From Planctomycetota bacterium (GTDB lineage: Bacteria; Planctomycetota; Planctomycetia; Pirellulales; Lacipirellulaceae), in assembly GCA_024278955.1 (NCBI GenBank), contig JAJRSE010000102.1, forward strand, positions 62,001 through 126,000: DNA of 64,000 nt. Direction: 5' to 3'. Below, piece by piece: positions 44,703 through 54,286 of the stretch. How positions within the stretch are numbered: the first letter of the stretch is position 1; every line of letters starts with the position of its first letter. The position numbers and the translations under genes are program-made. The notes under the pieces were generated by a model that worked only from the letters and a program-made list of their open reading frames with translations, did not search any database and was not told the DNA's origin.

Positions 44703-46628
44703 TTACTGCTCGCCAGCTTCGTCGTCTTCTTCTTCCCCGCCGCTCATCTCGAGCTGTCGCATTTTTCGGTAGAGATTCGATCGATGCAATCCCAGTCGTT
44801 TGGCTGCTTTGCTCATGTTGCCTCGTGTTGAGTCGATCATTTGGCGGATGTAGCGTGCCTGAAATTCTCGCGATGCTTCGCTGAGCGTCGAATTGGTGTC
44901 GAGTTGTTGGTCGTTGGGGTCGACTCCTGTATTGATAAACGAAAGATCGTCGGCTTCGATACAGTCTTCCGAAGTAAGGTAGGCGAGTCGTTCCATGAGG
45001 TTGCGCAACTCTCTGACATTGCCCGGCCAGCGGTGACCTACGAGTCGCCTTTTGGCAGCGGACGAGAATCGAGGGGTTTGGCGACCCATGTTGGTGCAGA
45101 ACGACTTGAGGAAGAACCCTGCTAGAATAAGGGTGTCGTCGCCTCGCTCGCGCAGGGGAGGTAGTTCGAGGCTAACGACGTTAAGGCGAAAAAACAGATC
45201 TTCCCGGAATTTTTTGCTTCGTACCATGGCTGAGAGGTCTTGATTCGTGGCGGCAAGAATTCGTACTTCGGTATGGATCGGTGTTGTACCACCGACTCGG
45301 ACGACGGTCTTGTCTTCGAGCACGCGGAGCAGCTTGGCTTGCCCGTTAAGGCTCATGTCGCCGATTTCGTCGAGAAAGAGTGTGCCGCCTGAGGCAAGTT
45401 CAAATTTCCCCATATGAGCTTGGTGGGCATCGGTGAAGGCACCTTTTTCGTGGCCAAAGAGCTCGCTTTCGAGCAGCGATTCGCTGAGGGCTGCACAGTT
45501 GACGGCGATAAAGGGTTGATCTCGCCGGCTGCTCAGGTAGTGGATCGAACGGGCGACAACTTCTTTACCGGTGCCGTTTTCGCCTAGGATAAGTATTGCA
45601 AGGTCGGTATCGGCGATACGGCTTGTCGTCGAACGTACGGCCTCGATCGCTGGGCTCTCGCCGATAAGCTGAATTCCTTCGGCTGCTTCTTCGACCAGCA
45701 GTTGGTGCTTCGAGACAAGCTCTTCAAGCTGTTGGGTGTTTTCTAGTGCTACCGCGGCATGGACGGCAAGCTCGACAAGGCCTTGCTCGTCTTCGTCGGT
45801 AAATCGCCCATCACGCTTATTGAGCACTTCAAATGCGCCAAGGCATTTCCCCGTGGGTGACACCAACGGTACGCAGAGCAGAGTCTCGGTGTGGTAGCCG
45901 GTTTCTTGATCGACGTCTCGGCCAATTTGATCGGCATCCATCCCGCCGCCAACGCGACGTGGTTCGACATCTCGGATTACCTGCCCCACAAGCCCGGTGC
46001 TGTCGGGGATGCGTAGGGCTTCATCTTCGACTCCTAGGGCTGGCCGGGCGACAAGAGTCTTGTTGGGCTTATCCCAAAGGAAAATGCTTGCGCGGTCGGC
46101 ACCAAGTAGCTTGGTGGCTGCTTCTGCCATGGCTTGTAATAAGGTTTCGGTGCAATTGGTTTGGCCCCAAGCGTGGGTGATCTCAAGAATTTTTTCGAGG
46201 CGACGGATGCGACGGATACGGCGTTGTCGCTGAAGAATGATTTCTACGGCCTCATCAAAAGCTGATCGAAAACGCAGAATCTCTTCCTCATTCAGGGGCG
46301 ACTGTATTAGCAATGCGTAGTTACTTGCCAAAGGCGTCGCGGCCCATTGCTCTTCGGTGACGAGCGTTTCTCTGTCGAGTGCTTCGGCAGCAAGGCTGGT
46401 AGGGACATGCTTTGAGGCAACGCCTTCGTAGGCAAGTACAACCCAATCGGGGGGGGTGGACTGTACTACCGCAAGGGCCTTGCACGGGAGGGAGGCTTGA
46501 ATCTCTGGCAACACGGTTCTGAGAAAGGCAATTAAGTCTTCGCAGTCGCTTGCTTTTGAGAGCAGTAGCTCTATAAGCCCTTGCCCCAAAGTGCTTCCAG
46601 GAAGAGATTGTTCTGGTCCGGTTGCCAT
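44703..46628 (-). CDS. Sigma-54-dependent activator with GAF domain
   Basis: A 641-residue enhancer-binding protein. An N-terminal sensory region is followed by a GAF domain (TKLLGADRASIFLWD, CVPLVSPTGKCLGAFEVLNK). The AAA+ core has Walker A GENGTGKEVV, Walker B GGTLFLDEIGD and the sigma-54 contact loop GAFTDA (45426-45443), where most relatives read GAFTGA. The Fis-type helix-turn-helix is at the end (NMSKAAKRLGLHRSNLYRKM), then an acidic tail. It should activate sigma-54 promoters in response to a small ligand; the ligand is unknown. A perfect palindrome lies 45 bases upstream of its start. Confidence 0.92.
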   Translation of the reverse strand: MATGPEQSLPGSTLGQGLIELLLSKASDCEDLIAFLRTVLPEIQASLPCKALAVVQSTPPDWVVLAYEGVASKHVPTSLAAEALDRETLVTEEQWAATPLASNYALLIQSPLNEEEILRFRSAFDEAVEIILQRQRRIRRIRRLEKILEITHAWGQTNCTETLLQAMAEAATKLLGADRASIFLWDKPNKTLVARPALGVEDEALRIPDSTGLVGQVIRDVEPRRVGGGMDADQIGRDVDQETGYHTETLLCVPLVSPTGKCLGAFEVLNKRDGRFTDEDEQGLVELAVHAAVALENTQQLEELVSKHQLLVEEAAEGIQLIGESPAIEAVRSTTSRIADTDLAILILGENGTGKEVVARSIHYLSSRRDQPFIAVNCAALSESLLESELFGHEKGAFTDAHQAHMGKFELASGGTLFLDEIGDMSLNGQAKLLRVLEDKTVVRVGGTTPIHTEVRILAATNQDLSAMVRSKKFREDLFFRLNVVSLELPPLRERGDDTLILAGFFLKSFCTNMGRQTPRFSSAAKRRLVGHRWPGNVRELRNLMERLAYLTSEDCIEADDLSFINTGVDPNDQQLDTNSTLSEASREFQARYIRQMIDSTRGNMSKAAKRLGLHRSNLYRKMRQLEMSGGEEEDDEAGEQ

Positions 46629-46672
46629 CGATTTTCGCCGTTTTTTTCAAGAGATGAGTTTTTGATTCGGTC

Positions 46673-46691
46673 TATAGTCACAGTGACTATA
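46673..46691. promoter_or_regulatory. Perfect 19-bp palindrome, putative operator
   Basis: TATAGTCACAGTGACTATA has two 9-bp arms around a central A. It lies in the divergent region between the sigma-54 activator (start 46628) and fabI (start 46903), nearer the former. The size and symmetry suit a dimeric repressor or autoregulation; the binder is unknown. Confidence 0.6.
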
Positions 46692-46902
46692 CCTAGTGTA
46701 GCGAAAGGATGTCATTTACGCAACACGTAGTGATGCTGTTTGGATTCCCTTTTTATCTTGGGAGCGCAGTCACTTTGGCGGAGCAGTGAGAGTTTTGACT
46801 ACTTTTCTAGGGGCAAGTTGCCCCCTTCCGGTGCCCCCATGGGCAGTGCTATCCTGCGGGATTCAGCCGAGTTACGAGATTTAGCCGTCCAGGAGTAAGA
46901 GA

Positions 46903-47733
46903 ATGGGTATGTTTGAAGGAAAAAAGGGATTGATTACCGGGGTATTCAACAAGCAGTCGATTGCTTGGGCGATTGCCGATCGGATCATGGACGAAGGTGG
47001 TCAGTGTGCTTTTTCCTACATGCCTGACAAGCCAGACGATGCGCGTCAGAAAAACCTGAAGCGGATCCAGAAGCTCACCGAGGGCAATGCTAAAGTGGCG
47101 TTTCTCCAGCCGATGGATGCGACCAAGGATGAGCAAATCGCGGCCGTCATGGATCGATGCCGTAGCGAAATGGGCCAGATCGATTTTCTCCTGCATTCGA
47201 TTGCCTTTGCCCTGCCCAGCGATCTTAAAGGCGATACGATCGCCACCAGTCGTGAAGGCTTTAAGCTTGCCATGGAAATTAGTGCTTACAGCTTGATCGC
47301 CCTTGCCAATGCGTCTCAAAGCGTCCTGAGCGACGGCGCTAGTATTTTGACCCTGACATACTACGGCGGCGAAAAAACGGTTCCGGGCTACAATATCATG
47401 GGAGTCTGCAAGGCAACTTTGGATTCGGCGACGAAGTACTTGGCTCACGATCTTGGTCCTCGAGGTATCCGTGTGAATGCCCTGAGTGCTGGGCCGTTGC
47501 AAACGGTCTCGGGTCGTGGAGCAGGCGTGGAAGACATGCTTGGGCTCTACGAAGCGATGGCACCACTCGGTCGGAACATCACGCATGAGGAAGCTGGAAA
47601 GAGCGGTTGTTTTTTGCTGTCGGACATGTCGTCAGGTATCACGGGCGAAATACTGCATCTTGACGGTGGCTACAACTCGATGGGCTCGCCTGGGCGGTTG
47701 CTCGATCAGGTTCAGGCGGCGAGGTCGGTTTAG
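46903..47733 (+). CDS. fabI: Enoyl-[acyl-carrier-protein] reductase (NADH)
   Basis: A 276-residue FabI. It has the typical opening KKGLITGVFNKQSIAWAIA, DFLLHSIAFA, an upstream active tyrosine in LTYYGGEKTVPGYNIMGVCK with the Y-x6-K motif, LGPRGIRVNALSAGP, and C-terminal SGITGEILHLDGGYNSMG. It catalyses the last reduction in each fatty-acid elongation cycle. AGGAG lies before the ATG (ccaggagtaagagaATG). It stands alone; other fab genes are not in view. Confidence 0.95.
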   Translation: MGMFEGKKGLITGVFNKQSIAWAIADRIMDEGGQCAFSYMPDKPDDARQKNLKRIQKLTEGNAKVAFLQPMDATKDEQIAAVMDRCRSEMGQIDFLLHSIAFALPSDLKGDTIATSREGFKLAMEISAYSLIALANASQSVLSDGASILTLTYYGGEKTVPGYNIMGVCKATLDSATKYLAHDLGPRGIRVNALSAGPLQTVSGRGAGVEDMLGLYEAMAPLGRNITHEEAGKSGCFLLSDMSSGITGEILHLDGGYNSMGSPGRLLDQVQAARSV

Positions 47734-48008
47734 CCGCAAATGCTAGCACTCAAGCGTTTTCTTTGCGAACTGGCCTAGGCGGTTTTGCGAGACTGGTGGT
47801 AAATTTTGCAATTCGTGAACTGCCGCTGTGATTCTCCCGTAATCATAGGCGGCATGCAAAAGCGGAAGAAAAGCAGCACCGATTGGGTTTTCGGAAAGGT
47901 CGCTTGGCTTTTGGCCCGCTATTTGCCTTACCTGCACAAGAATAATTGCGTGGAGCGGAGGATCGCTTCGCGAGGACATGGATTCGTCCTTCAACTTGAG
48001 GAAAGAGC

Positions 48009-49058
48009 ATGGAAGCTCGTATCGCTGGGGCCTTTGGGCCTATAGTTCGTCTTGTATTTCTCACGACCCTCTTGAATAGCACGGTAGCCGATGCGGCCGG
48101 TTATCGAACGGCTAATTTTACGGTCGACGCGCCGACGCCGCAGCTGGCAAAAGAGATCGGCGACTCGGCAGAGCGTTGGCGAACCCAGCTAGCTCAAGAA
48201 TGGCTTGGCAAAGCGCTGCCGAATTGGTCGAAGCCGTGTCCGATCAAAGCCAAGGTTGCCCCCGGCTTAGGGGCGGGTGGGGCGACGAGCTTTATTTTTG
48301 ATCAGGGGCAAGTCTTTGGTTGGCGGATGACCATCCAGGGGAGTCGCGAGCGAATTCTCGACTCGGTATTGCCGCATGAAGTAACGCATACGATTTTCGC
48401 AAGTCACTTTCGGAAGCCCCTGCCCCGTTGGGCCGATGAGGGCGCTTGCACGACGGTCGAGCATCGTAGCGAAATCTCGAAACAGGAAACGATGTTGATC
48501 GAGTTTTTGCAGACTCGTCGGGGAATTCCTTTTAGTCACATGTTTGGAATGACGGAATACCCTAGCGATGTCCTGCCACTCTACGCCCAGGGGCATTCGT
48601 TGTCGAAATTTTTGATCGACCAACGAGGCAAGCGAGAGTTTCTAGAGTTTCTAGCGGACGGTATGGATGGCGGGGACTGGCAGCGATCGCTCGATAAACG
48701 GTACGGTTATCGCGATTTGCTGGTGCTACAAAATTCTTGGATGGATTGGATTCGCCAAGGACGACCCCCGCTACAGCTTGCTTCCGACGCCGTGCTAGTG
48801 GCTTCGCACGAGGCGCCTGTAATTCGAGGACAAGACCCGGGAAGTATGCGCGAGACGGTTGATCCTTTTGCGGCACAACCTCGCGGAAACTCGGTCGTCA
48901 CACAGCCCTGGACGTCAACGGCTGCATCCCACGCTTCGCCGACGACTCCGCGTGGGCTAACGGCTGAACAGCTTTGGCCTGCGGAGAAAAACGAACCGGG
49001 ACGCACGCCGCCAAGCGTCTATGATGCTTCACGACAAACGGGCACGATTCGGCGTTAG
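48009..49058 (+). CDS. Exported gluzincin-like protein, function unknown
   Basis: A 349-residue exported protein with a signal peptide (LVFLTTLLNSTVADAAG). The central motif SVLPHEVTHTIFASHF contains HEVTH and is followed by PLPRWADEGACTTVEH, where the glutamate in ADEG is in the position of a third zinc ligand; this fits the peptidase MA-like group. The C-terminal 80 residues are proline- and threonine-rich. It precedes a strong bidirectional hairpin shared with the helicase gene. Substrate unknown. GAGGAAAG lies before ATG 48009. Confidence 0.75.
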   Translation: MEARIAGAFGPIVRLVFLTTLLNSTVADAAGYRTANFTVDAPTPQLAKEIGDSAERWRTQLAQEWLGKALPNWSKPCPIKAKVAPGLGAGGATSFIFDQGQVFGWRMTIQGSRERILDSVLPHEVTHTIFASHFRKPLPRWADEGACTTVEHRSEISKQETMLIEFLQTRRGIPFSHMFGMTEYPSDVLPLYAQGHSLSKFLIDQRGKREFLEFLADGMDGGDWQRSLDKRYGYRDLLVLQNSWMDWIRQGRPPLQLASDAVLVASHEAPVIRGQDPGSMRETVDPFAAQPRGNSVVTQPWTSTAASHASPTTPRGLTAEQLWPAEKNEPGRTPPSVYDASRQTGTIRR

Positions 49059-49074
49059 GTTAACGAGTTAAATT

Positions 49075-49106
49075 CAACGCCCGAGGGTTGTAACCCTCGG
49101 GCGTTG
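49075..49106. terminator. Bidirectional hairpin terminator
   Basis: CAACGCCCGAGGGTT (49075-49089), GT, and its exact complement (49092-49106) form a 15-bp stem between two convergent genes, 16 bases past one stop and 14 past the other. No long T-tract on either side, but the placement suits a shared terminator. Confidence 0.75.
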
Positions 49107-49120
49107 ATGACGGTTTGCCG

Positions 49121-50509
49121 CTATTTCGAGCTTGCGGTAGATCGATGCTTTTGTCGGCGTTTTGCACCTGCCCCGCCAGCGGTCTTGCCTGCGGCGGGTT
49201 TTTTTCCCTTCCTTTTGGCGTAATTGCCAGGGCTTCCGTTTTTCTTGGGGCCGCCGCCTGAACCGTTGCCAGACTTGCCACTGCCCTTTTTCCAGCCTGC
49301 TTTTTGTTGGCCTCGGCGGAAAGACTTGCCTGGGGCCGTAGTCGCTGGTGGGGCGATGTCGGTCGTGATGTCGGGGTGATCTAGGGCAATATCAATTTTT
49401 CGGCGAGTTAGCTTCTCGATGCTGCGAAGTTGATAGACCTCGTCGGAAGTACAGAACGAGACGGCCTTGCCCTCGGCACCTGCTCGGCCAGTGCGGCCAA
49501 TGCGGTGGACATAAGTTTCAGGGGTTTCGGGCAGGTCGTAGTTGACCACATGCTCGACATTCTTGATGTCGAGACCACGGGCGGCAACGTCGGTTGCGAC
49601 CAGCACTGGCGGGCTCTTCGATTTGAACTGGTCAAGAGCTCGCTTACGGGCGGCTTGGCTCTTGTTGCCGTGGATGGCGGTGGCACGAATGTTACACTTG
49701 TTCAGATGTTTTACGATTTTATCGGCACCATGTTTGGTGCGGGAGAACAGCAAGGTTCGCTCGCCGGCTGCTTTTTCGAGAAAGAGCTCGAGGAGGCGAA
49801 CTTTATTGCGGCGATCGACAAAGTAGACCGACTGCTTTACTTTTTCGGCAGGTGCCGAGATTTGTGCCGTTCTTACGCTGATGGGTTTATCAAGCCACTG
49901 ATCGGCCAGCTTGCGAATCTCTGCCGGCATCGTGGCCGAGAACATCAAGGTTTGGCGTCCAGGGGGAACATGCGCCTCGATGCGGCGTAGGTCGTGGATA
50001 AAACCCATGTCGAGCATTTGGTCGGCTTCGTCGAAAATGAGGGTTTCGACGTGGGTAAGGTCGACGTGGCCTTGTTCGATTAAGTCAAGCAAACGGCCAG
50101 GCGTGGCAATTACGGTGTCGACGCCGGCCCGTAGCTTGCGAACTTGCGGCACTTGAGAAACGCCACCAAAGATGACGCAATGGCGCAACTTGGTGTAGCG
50201 ACCATAGGCGGCAAAACTATCGGCGACTTGGGCGGTGAGTTCGCGTGTAGGGGCGAGAACGAGAACGCGGATTTTTTTGCCTTGCTGGGCAGGCGAGTTT
50301 CGTTTGCCTACGGTAAGCAGCCGATGCAAGGTGGGCAGCGCGAATGCGGCGGTCTTGCCGGTGCCGGTTTGAGCACAGCCAACTAGGTCGCCGCCCTTCA
50401 TGACATGTGGGATTGCGTCTGCCTGGATGGGCGTCGCGGTTTCGTAGCCTTTTGACTCGACGGCTCGCAACAAGGGGGCGGCTAAATTGAAATCTGAAAA
50501 ATTCGACAA
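49121..50509 (-). CDS. DEAD-box RNA helicase
   Basis: About 462 residues of the RhlE-like DEAD-box group. Q-motif GYETATPIQADAIPH, Walker A AQTGTGKTAA, Ia VLAPTREL, DEAD in LIFDEADQMLDMGF, SAT in LMFSATMP, then ARGLDIKNVEHVVNYD and HRIGRTGRAG in the second domain. The C-terminal 80 residues are Gly/Lys/Pro-rich, suited to RNA binding. I place the start at a TTG (50509), where the Q-motif flank starts (LSNFSDFNLAAPLLRAVE); an ATG at 50590 is possible. It probably remodels ribosomal or messenger RNA, useful in cold or stress. Confidence 0.9.
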   Translation of the reverse strand: MSNFSDFNLAAPLLRAVESKGYETATPIQADAIPHVMKGGDLVGCAQTGTGKTAAFALPTLHRLLTVGKRNSPAQQGKKIRVLVLAPTRELTAQVADSFAAYGRYTKLRHCVIFGGVSQVPQVRKLRAGVDTVIATPGRLLDLIEQGHVDLTHVETLIFDEADQMLDMGFIHDLRRIEAHVPPGRQTLMFSATMPAEIRKLADQWLDKPISVRTAQISAPAEKVKQSVYFVDRRNKVRLLELFLEKAAGERTLLFSRTKHGADKIVKHLNKCNIRATAIHGNKSQAARKRALDQFKSKSPPVLVATDVAARGLDIKNVEHVVNYDLPETPETYVHRIGRTGRAGAEGKAVSFCTSDEVYQLRSIEKLTRRKIDIALDHPDITTDIAPPATTAPGKSFRRGQQKAGWKKGSGKSGNGSGGGPKKNGSPGNYAKRKGKKPAAGKTAGGAGAKRRQKHRSTASSK

Positions 50510-51314
50510 AGTAAAAACTCTTTCTTTCGGCGCTCGGTGCGCACAAGGACGTTCGGCCACACGACCACGGTCGAAGAAAATTACGACCATTCCGCGGGCG
50601 GGGGCCAGGCAACGATTGCCTAGCGGGTGTCTGTTGGAATGCCAAGGACAGCACTTGGACGGCAGACCGAAATTGTGGAAACCGAGCCTCAAAAGCTAGG
50701 TCCTCAGAATACCGACGACTGTATGCCCATTGTGAAGCGATAGAGCTCGAAAAAAATCGGGCCTGCACTCCACATGCTGGAGGGGCAAGAAAAATCAGTC
50801 GCGGTCGTAAGCAAGATATCGGGGAGCTTGCCTAGATTGGCAAGCTGGCACCCAATGGCCGCTCAAGTCGAAGTTGAATGATCCGGTCCGTGTTAGCCAT
50901 ACCAAACAAACTCGCTTGGCACAGAAACAGGGGGAGCGGTCTCGCACCTGTTCTACTGGTAAGTCGCAAGTATACCCGCTGGCTGGCTCAAGTCAAGGTG
51001 ATCATTCCCCCAGTTCCCCCGTTCCGGGGAAACTGGGGGAATGAAGCGATAACCGATTCTCGTCTTTTGGTAACATAGCAAGGACGCCAAGGCAAAGTAT
51101 TACGAAGGAAGACCGGGAAAAGCAGGTTCTTCGGCAACCTAATTTTATTCTTCTTTTTTCTTGGCGATATTGGCGGTTTTTTGACTTTGCAATTCTCCTG
51201 GGCTGCTCCTGGGGATTCTTTATCTCGGTGGGGAAATTCGCTAGATTGCTTGGTCTCCCTACCGCATCGGGTTGTGATTTTTTCCCAAGCCATTTTGACT
51301 GGAGTAGCAAGGCA
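50510..51314. other. Intergenic, one strong palindrome
   Basis: About 800 bases without a supported gene. At 51003-51043 CATTCCCCCAGTT-CCCC faces GGGG-AAACTGGGGGAATG, an imperfect 17-bp palindrome. The rest holds no tRNA or small RNA that I recognise. Confidence 0.55.
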
Positions 51315-52043
51315 ATGAAGTTCAACCACACATTTTTCTTGGGGACTCTTTTTCTTTTGAGTGGAACCTCTAGCCTCTGGGCAGCAGAGCCGATGCAATT
51401 TCGTGACTTGTTTAACGGAAAGGACTTGGCAGGCTGGGTCGATGTAAATACGAGTGCCAAGACTTGGAGCGTCCGTAATGGTTTACTTGTATGCACCGGA
51501 CTACCAATAGGAGTGATGCGTTCAGAGAAACAGTATGAAAATTTTGTTCTTCATATCGAGTGGAAGCATATGGAAGCGGGGGGGAACTCTGGCGTGTTTA
51601 TTTGGAGCGAAGGAACGGTGCCTCATGAGAAGCAATTGCCCAAAGGCTTGGAAGTGCAGATGCTGGAGCTTGATTGGGTAAATCTTCATGCTAAGCAAGA
51701 CGGCACACCACAACCAATCGCATATGTTCATGGCGAACTATTCGGCGCGAATGGCTTAGAGGTAATTCCAGACAACCCTCGAGGACCCCGTAGCAAGTCG
51801 ATAGAAAACCGCTGCCTGGGGAAGGGGCAGTGGAACACTTATGACGTGGTTTGCGTGGACGGTACGGTAAAACTTTCGGTAAACGGCAAGTTTGTAAACG
51901 GCGTAAGGCAAGCGTCGGTTAAAAAGGGATATCTTTGCTTGGAATCGGAAGGGGCAGAGATCCACTTCCGAAATATCCAAATCCTGGAATTACCACCAGG
52001 GATTGCTAGCCCAGAGCAGACAGCAGCGATTGTTGTCCAGTAG
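51315..52043 (+). CDS. Exported DUF1080 protein
   Basis: A 242-residue protein with a signal peptide ([20 protein letters not shown]) and one DUF1080 domain ([63 protein letters not shown]). It is a second member of the family seen at 28035, but more divergent. GGAG lies 13 bases before ATG 51315; an in-frame ATG 29 codons upstream lacks a signal peptide. Tail-to-tail with the secreted cyclophilin gene, only 8 bases apart. Confidence 0.88.
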   Translation: MKFNHTFFLGTLFLLSGTSSLWAAEPMQFRDLFNGKDLAGWVDVNTSAKTWSVRNGLLVCTGLPIGVMRSEKQYENFVLHIEWKHMEAGGNSGVFIWSEGTVPHEKQLPKGLEVQMLELDWVNLHAKQDGTPQPIAYVHGELFGANGLEVIPDNPRGPRSKSIENRCLGKGQWNTYDVVCVDGTVKLSVNGKFVNGVRQASVKKGYLCLESEGAEIHFRNIQILELPPGIASPEQTAAIVVQ

Positions 52044-52051
52044 CAATTGCC

Positions 52052-53098
52052 TCACCGACGTCGGCGACGGAAGTCTCGCAACAAGACAAACAGGCAGGTT
52101 GCGCTTACTAGGGCGATTGAGCCTGGCTCAGGTATGCCAGCAGCCGCCAGCGTGGGGGCCGTCTCGAAGTCTCGTTGCCAGAGCAGAAAGTCGGCGCCGT
52201 CGATACTGGCGGTACCGTTCCCGTCGGCAGACACATCGAGGGTAGAACCGAAGCCTTGATCCCAAACAAGCAAGTCGTCGGCGTTGATCGAGCCATTGCC
52301 ATCCGAATCGCCATCGGTGTAGGCGGCTCCGACTTTCCCAAAGCCTTGCTGCCACTGTAAAAAGTCAGCACCATTGATTTCTTTATCGTCGTTGTAGTCG
52401 CCGCCAACAAGGTTAAGCCGACCGAAGTCTTTGCTCCAGACGGCAAGATCTTGAGCATCAACAGCACCATCGAAGGTGTAATCGCCATCGGCAAGGTTCA
52501 CCACCGTGACGCTGTTGACGAGTATATAATTTTCTTTGAGTGGAAAACCTCCCGAGAAATTTTGAAGAGGTAGGTTGCCAAATGCGGAGTTGAGCGGTGT
52601 GCCATTGAAAATTGGAATCTCTGCAATCGCGTCTAAGACATCCATGCCATCGCCTAGCACGGTAGCAAAAACGGTGAACCCTCCGTTCTGGTTGTCGAGA
52701 TTTGCCGTATTGTTGCTGAGGTTGGCAAACCATCCGCTCGTTGCGCTGTTGGGGTTTCCACCCTGCTTTGCATAGGCGAGGGTTCCACGAATATTCGAGA
52801 TATTGGGTTCGTTTACTACCGGGGCGTCAGTGGGAATGGCAACATTGCCAACCCCGTCTAAGGTATACGTAAAGCCACCGCTCTGAACGATAAAACCAGG
52901 AATGCTTCGATGGACAATGCTATCGATAAAGTCGCCATCGTTGACGTAGTTCAGAAAATTCTGGGTGCTGAGCGGCGTAGCACCATCAAACAACCTTACC
53001 GAAAAACTTCCCAAGACCGTATCAAATTGAACGATCGTTGCTTGGGCACGAGTGCCAAAGGTCACGATCGCAAGGGTCGAGAGCAAGATTCGGAGCAT
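52052..53098 (-). CDS. Secreted cyclophilin with dockerin-like repeats and PEP-CTERM tail
   Basis: A 348-residue protein. Signal peptide MLRILLSTLAIVTFGTRAQA; then a cyclophilin-type peptidyl-prolyl isomerase domain (VQFDTVLGSFSVRLFDG, NFLNYVNDGDFIDSIVHRSI, GFIVQSGGFTY, ATSGWFANLSNN). After it come three to four dockerin-like calcium-loop repeats (DYTFDGAVDAQDLAVWS, DYNDDKEINGADFLQWQ, DSDGNGSINADDLLVWD, DGNGTASIDGADFLLWQ) and a PEP-CTERM signal, IPEPGSIALVSATCLFVLL plus RRRRR. The tail implies export with cell-surface sorting. The ATG at 53098 fits the signal peptide. A PPIase joined to dockerin repeats suggests an extracellular folding role, which is inference. Confidence 0.88.
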   Translation of the reverse strand: MLRILLSTLAIVTFGTRAQATIVQFDTVLGSFSVRLFDGATPLSTQNFLNYVNDGDFIDSIVHRSIPGFIVQSGGFTYTLDGVGNVAIPTDAPVVNEPNISNIRGTLAYAKQGGNPNSATSGWFANLSNNTANLDNQNGGFTVFATVLGDGMDVLDAIAEIPIFNGTPLNSAFGNLPLQNFSGGFPLKENYILVNSVTVVNLADGDYTFDGAVDAQDLAVWSKDFGRLNLVGGDYNDDKEINGADFLQWQQGFGKVGAAYTDGDSDGNGSINADDLLVWDQGFGSTLDVSADGNGTASIDGADFLLWQRDFETAPTLAAAGIPEPGSIALVSATCLFVLLRDFRRRRR

Positions 53099-53687
53099 TT
53101 TCAAGGTAGATAATTCCCGTGTCCTCAAGCCGCGCACTGCGGCCAAGGCTGTTGGTTTTCTTGGGTTGTTCCGGAGGAGAGAATGCCAAGTTTGGCTACT
53201 TCAACTGTAGTTGAACCCTGCGATTTTGTCGAGAATTTGGTCGTGGGAGAGGCGGTTTGAGCTGATTTGCCGGGAGTTTGAGAGGGAGTTCTGCAAGTTC
53301 CTCCGGATTTTCCGACATTGGACAGCTCGCGACTGCCCTTTCTACTTTCCGCTTCTACGTGCGTACTGAAAAGGCGGGAACAAAGAGCCCTACGTAAGCT
53401 GCCGCGTTAGCGAGGAAAGCCCCATGGCATCGCCCGGCTCTGAAGTGGGCTTCTTGACCCATTGTGCTAAGAAAAAAAGCGCTAGGGGAAATCTCAATAA
53501 GTTTCTTTCTACTTGATCTGGCAAATTGTAAAGGCAATGCTAGGATGCACAATCTCGCACGAGTGAGGTGTAGGGTAAGGCTCTAAAATGTGTGCGAAAA
53601 TGCACACTATTTGTACATTGATTAAAAGAGTATTCTCACGGGAGTTCAATTAAAAGAGTTGACTCGCAAAGACGAAAAGTACATCCC
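53099..53687. other. Intergenic upstream of the Rieske gene
   Basis: Nearly 600 bases of divergent promoter region. A small dyad GTGTGC-N6-GCACAC at 53590-53607 lies about 80 bases before the Rieske start and could be an operator. No gene or RNA is supported. Confidence 0.5.
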
Positions 53688-54275
53688 ATGAGCGACGACA
53701 AATCGCAAGTATCGGAAAATTCAGCAAAAGTTTTGGATTCGCATAGCGCTGATACAGAACTTGGTAGGCGGTCGTTTTTGTCGACTTCGGTCACGGCGAT
53801 CATGGCCGGTGGGCTAGTCGGCGGGTATGGCACTTTCTTTGCCATGGCGGGGCGATACTTTTATCCCTCGGGTGACAACCGGCAGTGGGTTTTTGTTTCT
53901 GCTGTCGACCGTATTGCCCCTGGCGAGTCGTTTCCATTTCAGTCGCCTGGTGGAGTGCCGGTGATGATCACCCGACGTGCTGAAACATCGACCAAGTCTT
54001 CAGGCGATGAAGACCAGACCGATGAGACCATTTCGGTCGACAGCTTCCTTGCACTTTCAAGCGTCTGTCCCCACCTGGGTTGTCGGGTGCATTGGGAATC
54101 GAACAACAATCGATTTTTTTGTCCATGTCACAATGGGTCGTTTGACGCCGAGGGAGTCGCCACCAGCGGGCCGCCAGCAGCTGAGGGTCAGGTGCTACCG
54201 CAATACGCCCTGCAGATCGTCGATGGTTCTTTGTATATTGAGATGCCTATCACATCAATTGGCCGAAAGGCTTAG
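53688..54275 (+). CDS. Rieske iron-sulfur protein
   Basis: A 195-residue Rieske subunit. A twin-arginine-like start (LGRRSFLSTSVTAIMAGG) leads into one membrane anchor. The cluster ligands are CPHLGCRVHW (CxH box 1) and CPCHNGSFDAEG (CxxH box 2), with GPPAAEGQVLPQYAL after it. In a bc or b6f-type complex it takes an electron from quinol. It is followed 11 bases later by the cytochrome b gene, and then by an octahaem cytochrome c, so these probably form one quinol-oxidising complex. Confidence 0.93.
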   Translation: MSDDKSQVSENSAKVLDSHSADTELGRRSFLSTSVTAIMAGGLVGGYGTFFAMAGRYFYPSGDNRQWVFVSAVDRIAPGESFPFQSPGGVPVMITRRAETSTKSSGDEDQTDETISVDSFLALSSVCPHLGCRVHWESNNNRFFCPCHNGSFDAEGVATSGPPAAEGQVLPQYALQIVDGSLYIEMPITSIGRKA

Positions 54276-54286
54276 GGGATTTAGCT

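Noticed and set aside
47734-48008. Small ORFs on both strands between fabI and the peptidase-like gene
   Set aside because: Frames overlap each other on opposite strands, neither has a credible ribosome site or protein-like composition.
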